In this document: positions 13,252-18,512 of the stretch, one piece after another | Numbering within the stretch: the stretch's first letter is position 1 | Layout: every line of letters begins with the position of its first letter | DNA from: Candidatus Nomurabacteria bacterium RIFCSPHIGHO2_01_FULL_39_9 | GTDB lineage: Bacteria > Patescibacteriota > Minisyncoccia > Phycocordibacterales > DATEUR01 | Length of the DNA stretch: 18,512 nt | Assembly: GCA_001786825.1 (NCBI GenBank) | Contig: MFTL01000006.1 | Location: 1-18,512, forward strand | Direction of reading: 5' to 3' | The notes under the pieces: generated by a model | Told to the model about the DNA's origin: nothing | What the model saw: only the letters and a program-made list of their open reading frames with translations | Databases searched by the model: none | Position numbers and translations under genes: made by a program

Positions 13252-14865
13252 ATGAAAGAGGAAATTGCTAAATTTTTTAAAGGAGATTTAATGGATGATA
13301 TGGAAACCCTTCAGAAATATTCTCGCGATGCGAGCCTTTTTACAGTTTTCCCAAAACTAATCGCTTTCCCGAAAGATAGTGAAGACGTTAAAAATATAGT
13401 TAAGTGGGTTAGTGATAACAAAGTTAAATATCCGGATCTTTCAATTACCGCTCGAAGTGCCGGCACGGATATGACGGGCGGGCCACTTGGCGAATCGATA
13501 ATTTTAGATTTTACAAAATACATGAATCGGCTAATTTCTTTTGATTCGCAGAAAATGGAAATTACAGTTCTGCCGGGAATGTATTACCGTGATTTTGAAA
13601 AAATTGTCTCTGAAAAAAAACTAATGCTGCCAAGTTATCCGGCTTCAAAAAGCATCTGCGCGATCGGCGGAATGTTTGCCAATAATTCTGGTGGTGAAAA
13701 ATCTTTGCGTTACGGAAAAACTGAAAATTATATTATGAGTTCAAAAATAGTTTTAAGTGACGGCAATGAATATGAAATAAGAAAAGAAGAGAATAATCAA
13801 AATTTCTTGGGTGAAATTTATAAAAACTTAAAAGAATTAATTAAAACAAACGAAGCAATTATAAAGAAAGCTAAGCCAAATGTGTCTAAAAATTCGGCCG
13901 GTTATTACATTTGGAACGCATGGAATGGCAAAAATATTGATTTAAATAAGCTCTTAGTTGGCTCGCAAGGCACGCTTGGGATCACGACTGAAATAACTTT
14001 TCAACTTGTGTCGATTGTAGAAAATACAAGATTAGTTGTGATTTATCTCAATGATTTTAATAAAATTAGCGAATTGGTAAATGAGGTTCTTAAATATGAT
14101 CCAGAGAGTTTAGAGTCTTATGATGATAAAACACTTAAAATTGCAATTAAATTTTTCACAAGTTTTTTGAAGGGAAGAGGACTATGGGGCAGTCTCAAAT
14201 TCGCTTGGAGTTTTTGGCCGGATCTTTTTATGCTACTTAAACACGGATTTCCTAAAATAGTTGTCTTAGCAGAACTTTCTGGCACGCAAGAAGATATAAA
14301 CAAAAAATATTTTGGATTAAAGAAGTATTTAGATAGAGAAAATATTTTCTCACGTATTTCCAAAACAAAAACTGATACGCAAAAGTACTGGGATATTCGG
14401 CATGAGAGTTTTAATCTTCTGCGTAAACACGTGAAAGGGAAGAAGACGGCGCCCTTTATTGACGATGTCATTGTCCGGCCGGAATTTTTACCAAAATTTC
14501 TGCCAGAGTTAGAAAACATACTCTCTCTTTATCCAGAGCTGGAACACACGATCGCTGGCCATCCGGGTGATGGCAACTTCCATATTATTCCGCTAGTTGA
14601 TATTAACGATCAAAAAATAGGAAAAGACGTTTTAGAAGTATCCGAAAAAGTTTATGATCTTGTGAAAAAGTATAACGGCTCAATTACGGCCGAACACAAT
14701 GATGGTATCGTCCGCACGCCTTATCTTTCTAAAATGTATAGCAGAGAAGTAATTGAAATTTTCCAAAAAATAAAAAATATCTTTGATCCGAAAAACATTT
14801 TCAATCCCGGCAAGAAAGTTGAGGGAACTAAGGAATATATTTTTTCGCATTTAACGGTAAAATAA
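13252..14865 (+). CDS. GlcD/D-lactate dehydrogenase-type FAD oxidoreductase
   Basis: A 537-residue flavoprotein of the FAD_binding_4 plus FAD-oxidase_C type, the family of D-lactate dehydrogenase (cytochrome) and glycolate oxidase GlcD. The FAD domain includes ITARSAGTDMTGGPLG (65-80), VLPGMYYRDFE (106-116), YPASKSICAIGGMFANNSGG (129-148) and LLVGSQGTLGITTEITF (234-250). The C-terminal domain has IAGHPGDGNFHIIPL (434-448) and ITAEHNDGIVRTPYLSKMY (478-496), with the family's usual GEHG replaced by AEHN, ending in the typical FDPKNIFNPGKK (511-522). No C-terminal iron-sulfur domain is present, so electrons must go to a separate acceptor not seen here. The substrate is probably a 2-hydroxy acid but cannot be fixed from sequence. 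It is a single gene between its own promoter and a long inverted repeat. Confidence 0.87.
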   Translation: MKEEIAKFFKGDLMDDMETLQKYSRDASLFTVFPKLIAFPKDSEDVKNIVKWVSDNKVKYPDLSITARSAGTDMTGGPLGESIILDFTKYMNRLISFDSQKMEITVLPGMYYRDFEKIVSEKKLMLPSYPASKSICAIGGMFANNSGGEKSLRYGKTENYIMSSKIVLSDGNEYEIRKEENNQNFLGEIYKNLKELIKTNEAIIKKAKPNVSKNSAGYYIWNAWNGKNIDLNKLLVGSQGTLGITTEITFQLVSIVENTRLVVIYLNDFNKISELVNEVLKYDPESLESYDDKTLKIAIKFFTSFLKGRGLWGSLKFAWSFWPDLFMLLKHGFPKIVVLAELSGTQEDINKKYFGLKKYLDRENIFSRISKTKTDTQKYWDIRHESFNLLRKHVKGKKTAPFIDDVIVRPEFLPKFLPELENILSLYPELEHTIAGHPGDGNFHIIPLVDINDQKIGKDVLEVSEKVYDLVKKYNGSITAEHNDGIVRTPYLSKMYSREVIEIFQKIKNIFDPKNIFNPGKKVEGTKEYIFSHLTVK

Positions 14866-14884
14866 AAATAGAAATGAGGATGAG

Positions 14885-14949
14885 GATAATCAGAAACCTT
14901 TTTTATAAGGCTTAGGCTTGAGGGCTTATAAAAAAGGTTTCTGATTATC
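14885..14949. repeat. Perfect 25-bp inverted repeat with 15-nt loop
   Basis: The left arm is 14885-14909 and the right arm 14925-14949, with no mismatch; G-U and A-T pairs can extend it by two. The arms start GATAATCAGAAACC and contain a TTTTTT run near the loop side. It lies 19 bp after the FAD oxidoreductase stop. The T run is inside the stem rather than after it, so it is not a standard terminator, although it may still end or stabilise transcripts from either side. No target-site duplication flanks it. Confidence 0.85.
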
Positions 14950-15006
14950 TTAAGTTTACATTGTGTACATTTTTATGGCGTAATTAGTTTTCCACAGTTT
15001 TTTTGT

Positions 15007-15034
15007 TTGACAGAATTTTTAACTTTGGTAAGCT
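15007..15034 (+). promoter_or_regulatory. Promoter of the candidate structured RNA
   Basis: A perfect -35 TTGACA (15007-15012), a 16-bp spacer, and an extended -10 TGG-TAAGCT (15026-15034). The -10 core is weak, but the -35 and TG element compensate. The expected start is near 15041. Confidence 0.55.
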
Positions 15035-15040
15035 CATGGA

Positions 15041-15651
15041 TACCTCAGTTCTTTAAAAGAAAGTGTGAAGCTTCAATTGCAAGGTGATCGCGCCCTTAAA
15101 AGCGCCTTGTTCGCGAGAACAATGTTTAACCAAATCCCACAAGGTTTGGCTAATCTCTTCCGTAGCAATACGGAATAGAGATCAACAGATCATCTTATTC
15201 GATAGGTGTCAGACAGCAATGTTTGCGCACTTTAACTTGAATCTATTGGGCAGCAATGTCTGATAAGTAAAAGAAGTTCTCATAATATAGGAGAAGAATG
15301 TAGAATAGTACATTTTTTCATTAGTTGGTATTTATACGAACGAAATGGAAAAAACAATATCAAATTATTAGCAGTCTGTGCTGTTAACTAGTTTGATAGG
15401 TATAATTCTATATCTTGGATATATATTCTTTATATTCCTCACGGAATATTTAAATATTAACTCCAAGTGATGCCTAATGTAAGATTTTGAGTGAAAGCTC
15501 GAAACTCCGAAAATTGGGCCGCGTTGCATCTTCTTCGTATCAAATTAAGTTTAAATACTTTCCACCATCACGGAGGAATTTATTAGCTCTAGTTTGGTAT
15601 CAACAAAATCTAAGGTCCGTTAGCCTCATCGCTGACGGACCTTCTTTTTTT
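15041..15651 (+). ncRNA. Candidate large structured non-coding RNA (~610 nt), family unrecognised
   Basis: A stretch without a credible protein gene lies between a sigma-70-like promoter and a strong intrinsic terminator. Local hairpins include TTGTTC-GCGA-GAACAA (15107-15122); ATCTCTTCCGTA-GCAA-TACGGA..AGAGAT (15153-15182); GAGT-GAAA-GCTC (about 15490-15501); AATGTA/TACATT (15298-15315 region); and ATATTCC-TCAC-GGAATAT. Three have GNRA tetraloops, a mark of folded RNAs. Longer helices are TCAGACA (15209-15215) with TGTCTGA (15257-15263), and two near-identical 10-bp helices at 15358-15367/15389-15398 and 15538-15547/15590-15599. I see none of the conserved cores of RNase P RNA, tmRNA, SRP RNA, T-box leaders or group II domain V. 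It could be one of the known large ornate RNAs or something new. A 64-codon ORF at 15487-15681 overruns the terminator and is a shadow. Confidence 0.6.
15612..15651 (+). terminator. Intrinsic terminator of the candidate RNA
   Basis: A 13-bp stem with one T-G pair, AAGGTCCGTTAGC (15612-15624) with GCTGACGGACCTT (15631-15643), a six-base loop, then C and seven Ts (15645-15651). It is the strongest terminator in the window, and no plus-strand protein gene precedes it for 740 bp. Confidence 0.92.
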
Positions 15652-15680
15652 ATTTGTACTTTAATTTCTAATAGTAATTA

Positions 15681-15704
15681 AAAAATCCGCAACAAGTGCG
15701 GATT
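15681..15704 (-). terminator. Intrinsic terminator of the DUF4406-like gene
   Basis: A 7-bp stem, AATCCGC (15684-15690) with GCGGATT (15698-15704), around AACAAGT. Followed on the minus strand by a T run (complement of 15681-15685 and the A-rich bases before it). It lies about 26 nt beyond the stop codon. Confidence 0.8.
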
Positions 15705-15730
15705 AATAAACTTTTTTATTAAAGATTATT

Positions 15731-16360
15731 TTAACCAAGACCGAAAATTCTCGGCAAATCTTTTTTGGCTCCTTCAGTTTTTGCGATAACCGGTATGCCC
15801 AATCTTTTTGCATAGAGAATAATTGCCGCCATTCCTTCAGAAATAAAATCTCCGTAAAGCCAAACTTCATCAGCAATTTTTCTGCCGACAAGTTCAAGCA
15901 TGGCATCAATACCGCGCTCTCGGTCTTTCGGATTGTTTGGTTTTAATGCAACAATCGCGTCAAGATAAGGCGCGAGGGGATTAATGTTTTTATAATTCCC
16001 AAAAATCTGCGCGCAGATGGCAACGATGCTTTTGATATTTTTTCTGATGTTGGCTTCTTCCGCGTCATAAACCGGGTGGAGAATAAGGACCGTTTTCTTT
16101 TTATTGCGTGAAAAGGGTATCCAGCGCATAAGCGGACCGTCATCGTATTGAATATAGATGGTGTAAACAACGGCTTTTGAAACCTTGCTTCTCTCTAATT
16201 TCGCGATAAAAGAGAAGTCGGTATGCCAAAGGTTGTAAAGTCCTTGTTTTTCAGGGATATAATCGTGTTGTTTTGAAAGTTCTTCTTTATAAGAACGGAT
16301 AACATTGTTTGTATGGTCGTCTGCCGGAGCGACATACCAGTTAATCTTTTTTGCTTTCAT
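15731..16360 (-). CDS. DUF4406-like protein (nucleoside deoxyribosyltransferase-like fold)
   Basis: From ATG 16360 the protein has 209 residues. The C-terminal part (about 92-195) begins TVLILHPVYDAEEANIRKNI and contains NPLAPYL (127-133), RERGIDAMLELV (147-158) and DEVWLYGDFISEGM (164-177) followed by AAIILYAKRLGIPV. This pattern is that of DUF4406 and related members of the nucleoside 2-deoxyribosyltransferase-like superfamily, many of which lack a known reaction. The N-terminal ~90 residues (NWYVAPADDHTNN..) match nothing I recognise. An in-frame GTG at 16387 would add nine residues but lies upstream of the predicted -10 element, so ATG is preferred. It has its own promoter and terminator. 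No partner gene suggests a pathway. Confidence 0.72.
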   Translation of the reverse strand: MKAKKINWYVAPADDHTNNVIRSYKEELSKQHDYIPEKQGLYNLWHTDFSFIAKLERSKVSKAVVYTIYIQYDDGPLMRWIPFSRNKKKTVLILHPVYDAEEANIRKNIKSIVAICAQIFGNYKNINPLAPYLDAIVALKPNNPKDRERGIDAMLELVGRKIADEVWLYGDFISEGMAAIILYAKRLGIPVIAKTEGAKKDLPRIFGLG

Positions 16361-16368
16361 AGAACTGT

Positions 16369-16406
16369 GTTTTTCACAATCTACCACAGTTTTTGTGAAT
16401 CCACAA
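16369..16406 (-). promoter_or_regulatory. Promoter of the DUF4406-like gene with overlapping repeats
   Basis: On the minus strand TTGTGG (16406-16401), a 17-bp spacer, and TGG-TAGATT as an extended -10 (16383-16378). Two 13-bp imperfect copies, GTTTTTCACAATC (16369-16381) and GTTTTTGTGAATC (16389-16401), lie exactly 20 bp apart over the promoter, and TTGTG/CACAA (16393-16397, 16402-16406) is an inverted repeat covering the -35. These could be operator half-sites. Confidence 0.5.
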
Positions 16407-16436
16407 CTTTCGCTTTATTTAATATCTTTTTTCTAA

Positions 16437-16442
16437 TATAAT
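16437..16442 (+). promoter_or_regulatory. Candidate -10 box for the NHL surface-protein gene
   Basis: A perfect TATAAT at 16437-16442, with only a weak -35-like TTTATT at 16414-16419. The predicted start near 16449 would give a leader of about 20 nt before ATG 16469. A start at ATG 16461 is impossible, as it meets TGA after three codons. Confidence 0.45.
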
Positions 16443-16468
16443 TTATATTAAGTAAACTCAATGAAAGA

Positions 16469-18512
16469 ATGAAAGATTTTTTAAATCATCTCTTCAAGAA
16501 ACATCTAGGCGCCACAATTTTGGTTTTGGCGATTGTTGTTTTTGGCGGTTATTATATTTTTCAAAAATTAGAAGCGGCTACTTCATTAATTACCGTTAGT
16601 GAAGTGAGGCCCAATACTGCAACCAAAGGAACTCCAACCGAATTTTCAGCCCCGACAGAAAATAAATCAAGCGAAGGAAGTTTTGCGTGTTCTTTTTTTG
16701 CTGATGATCTTCTGGTAAATAATTCTAACGTAACAGCTTTATCAGATGAGCGCTTTGCTAACCCAGCTTATGTTGCCGTTAGTAGTTCTGGTAATGTTTA
16801 TATTTCTGGCGCAAGAAGCAGTGACGGAGTTTATAAAATTCAGAAATTTGATTCGGCCGGAACATTTCTTTTTAATTGGGGAGAAAATGGTTCTGGTAAT
16901 GGTCAGTTTAATAATTCAAGAGGATTGGCAGTTGATTCTGATGAAAATATTTACGTTGCTGATTTTGCTAATAATCGAATTCAAAAATTTGATTCGAACG
17001 GCACTTATCTTCTGCAATGGAGCGTTTCTGATGGGCCGACAGATATTGCCATTGATGGTTCTAATAATGTTTATGTGCTTACTCAATTTGAAGTTAGAAA
17101 ATATGACACTTCCGGAACTCCTTTAGGCGGACCTTTTGGATCATTTAGTTTTCCGACTGGTCTTGGAGTTGATATTGATAACAATGTGTATATTGCTGAT
17201 GGCGCCAATAGTAGGATTTTGAAATTTGATAGCGCAGGGAATCTTACAAACACTTTTAGTTTAGGTTATAGACCAGGAGATGTGGTCGCGGCATCTTCTA
17301 GAGGTTTCTTTTGGGTAACTGATATTATAAATCATCAAATTAAAAAATATGATCCTGATGGAAATCTAATGACAACTTGGGGTACTTTTGGTTCAGGAGA
17401 AGGAGGCGAACTAAATAATCCACTTGGTATTGCTTATCATTATACACAGGGTTATATTTTTTCAGCGCAAACTAATGGTGGAAACGCTAAAAAGTTTGCT
17501 TCAGATGGCGACTTTGTATTAAGTTTCAGAGGAACGCTTGCTAGTACTACTTCATATACTCATACTTTCAACACTTCTGGTTCGCATACTGCAAGATTTG
17601 AGTGTACAAGTGGTGAAAATCAAACAGGCGTCGGCCCGAATACTCAAATTAATGTTCCCGCATCTCAATTCGCAGTCACCGTGAACGCGAATGGCAGTGG
17701 TGGTGGCCAAGTCGAATCAAATATTGGCGGTATAAATTATCACTATCCGGAAAATAATTCCTCAACAACAACACTGCTTGATGAAGGGTCAGATGTTGTT
17801 ATAACAGCTTCAGCAGATGGAAATAATCTGGCCTTGTTAGATGATTGCGCCAGTGCCGGTGGCAATTTAGCTAATAATGGCACTCAAAGAGCCACTTGCA
17901 CTCTTAATGATTTAAATGAAAATAAAACTATAACGGCAACTTTTCAAGGAGAACCAAAAACCCTTACGATAGGTTTTAGCACATCAAATGGCGCCGGTAA
18001 TGTCCTCGATACCGACTTTGGGAAAATTAATTGCTCGCGCACCTTAGAAGGCGTCGCAGAAGGAGATTGCGCGGCTGGTTATGCTCAAGATACAAGAGTA
18101 ACTTTACAAGTTACAGCCGCAGAAGGCTCCACTTTCGGTGGCTGGGAGGACAGCTGTGCGATTTGCGGTCAAGAAACAACCTGCGCGCCTAGAATGGATA
18201 TTGATAAAATTTGTTCTGCTATTTTTAACATTCCAAGAGAACCAGAATGGTTACTCGTTCTCGAACAAGCTGAGAGTACTAATTTTCTTGAAGAAAATCA
18301 CACAGCAACAGCAACGCTAACTTTCGATGGTCGTGGAGAAGGAGGACAGCGAATTAATTTCATAGCTTCTGGCGTTGGAACGGATATAAATGAAACTATT
18401 ATAACTGACGCAAAAGGCCAAGCTAATTTTAGTTTTACAAGACAAGCGACCGGCACGGACACAATAAATGCAAGCGTTACGATATTGGGCGCTGGAAGAG
18501 ATGGTGGTCCTT
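16469..18512 (+). CDS. Exported NHL-propeller and Ig-like surface protein (partial, runs off window)
   Basis: The frame from ATG 16469 stays open to the window edge, giving 681 complete codons with no stop. A basic start (MKDFLNHLFKKHLG) and a hydrophobic segment (about 15-33) form a signal or anchor, with possible cleavage around LEA-AT. Residues 95-357 hold six NHL repeats (for example RGLAVDSDENIYVADFANNR and GVDIDNNVYIADGANSRIL), enough for a closed six-bladed beta propeller. Next come two Cys-containing repeats (401-490 and 497-588) of the kind ending in GSTFGGWEDSC and ITATF, resembling divergent InlB B-repeats, then a Big_1-like Ig domain (591 on; TATATLTFDG and TDAKGQANFSFT). Such architecture suggests adhesion or binding of polymers or proteins at the cell surface. 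The C-terminal anchor is outside the window. Confidence 0.85.
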   Translation, partial: MKDFLNHLFKKHLGATILVLAIVVFGGYYIFQKLEAATSLITVSEVRPNTATKGTPTEFSAPTENKSSEGSFACSFFADDLLVNNSNVTALSDERFANPAYVAVSSSGNVYISGARSSDGVYKIQKFDSAGTFLFNWGENGSGNGQFNNSRGLAVDSDENIYVADFANNRIQKFDSNGTYLLQWSVSDGPTDIAIDGSNNVYVLTQFEVRKYDTSGTPLGGPFGSFSFPTGLGVDIDNNVYIADGANSRILKFDSAGNLTNTFSLGYRPGDVVAASSRGFFWVTDIINHQIKKYDPDGNLMTTWGTFGSGEGGELNNPLGIAYHYTQGYIFSAQTNGGNAKKFASDGDFVLSFRGTLASTTSYTHTFNTSGSHTARFECTSGENQTGVGPNTQINVPASQFAVTVNANGSGGGQVESNIGGINYHYPENNSSTTTLLDEGSDVVITASADGNNLALLDDCASAGGNLANNGTQRATCTLNDLNENKTITATFQGEPKTLTIGFSTSNGAGNVLDTDFGKINCSRTLEGVAEGDCAAGYAQDTRVTLQVTAAEGSTFGGWEDSCAICGQETTCAPRMDIDKICSAIFNIPREPEWLLVLEQAESTNFLEENHTATATLTFDGRGEGGQRINFIASGVGTDINETIITDAKGQANFSFTRQATGTDTINASVTILGAGRDGGP

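Noticed and set aside
14885..14949. Insertion-sequence terminal repeats
   Set aside because: The arms are only 15 bp apart with no transposase and no flanking target duplication, so this is not an IS. A small non-autonomous element remains possible and is covered as a finding.
15041..15651. RNase P RNA, tmRNA, SRP RNA, T-box or group II intron
   Set aside because: I looked for the RNase P GAGGAAAGTCC and AGA-x-AAAT-type cores, a tmRNA tag frame with tRNA-like ends, the SRP GGAAGCAGC-type loop, the T-box GGTGGNACCGCG element, and a domain V hairpin; none is present. A covariance search is still needed.
16746..17126. 126-residue ORF within the NHL gene
   Set aside because: It lies in a shifted frame; the frame from 16469 carries clear NHL repeats and stays open to the window end.
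1..18512. tRNA genes or CRISPR arrays
   Set aside because: No cloverleaf with a GTTCRA-type T loop and no regularly spaced direct repeats were found on either strand.

Overview
The window (about 35-40% GC by eye) reads as a chromosomal segment of a Patescibacteria (Candidate Phyla Radiation) bacterium, probably of the Parcubacteria group. This is inference, from small tightly packed or overlapping genes, a compact dcw cluster, a MurF without its usual first domain, a large surface protein ending in a Parcubacteria-style peptidoglycan-binding domain, and few convincing Shine-Dalgarno sites. TGA works as a stop and no core gene needs it recoded, so the genetic code looks standard.

Layout. 1-1317: a BtuR/CobO-type ATP:corrinoid adenosyltransferase and two small membrane proteins (one DUF456-like). 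1341-3250: a small membrane protein in the place where MreD normally sits, overlapping a penicillin-binding protein 2. 3317-5247: greA and lysS with their own promoter and a clear terminator. 5297-5523: an elaborate mraZ leader holding two consensus DnaA boxes, two pairs of MraZ-type boxes, a promoter, a proline-rich leader peptide and a long hairpin that would bury the mraZ Shine-Dalgarno. 5524-10031: mraZ-rsmH-ftsL-ftsI-murF, a division/wall operon. 10006-12678 (minus): an 890-residue secreted or anchored surface protein. 12812-13060 (minus): a small basic unknown protein. 13252-14865: a GlcD-type FAD oxidoreductase. 14866-15730: no protein gene, but a 25-bp perfect inverted repeat and a candidate ~610-nt structured RNA with its own promoter and terminator. 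15731-16360 (minus): a DUF4406-like protein. 16469 to the end: the first 681 codons of a surface protein with a six-bladed NHL propeller followed by Ig-like domains.

How they fit. Most of the window serves the envelope: PBP2 with the MreD-position protein for elongation, RsmH/FtsL/FtsI/MurF for septal wall synthesis, and two large exported proteins for the surface. GreA and LysRS are housekeeping genes between the two wall clusters.

The two most unusual elements are the mraZ leader, which looks like a translational attenuator controlled by a Pro-Pro leader peptide, and the long structured RNA at about 15041-15651, which matches no RNA family I recognise. A third pattern is that at least four genes have a -10 box 6-7 nt before the start codon, implying leaderless mRNAs.
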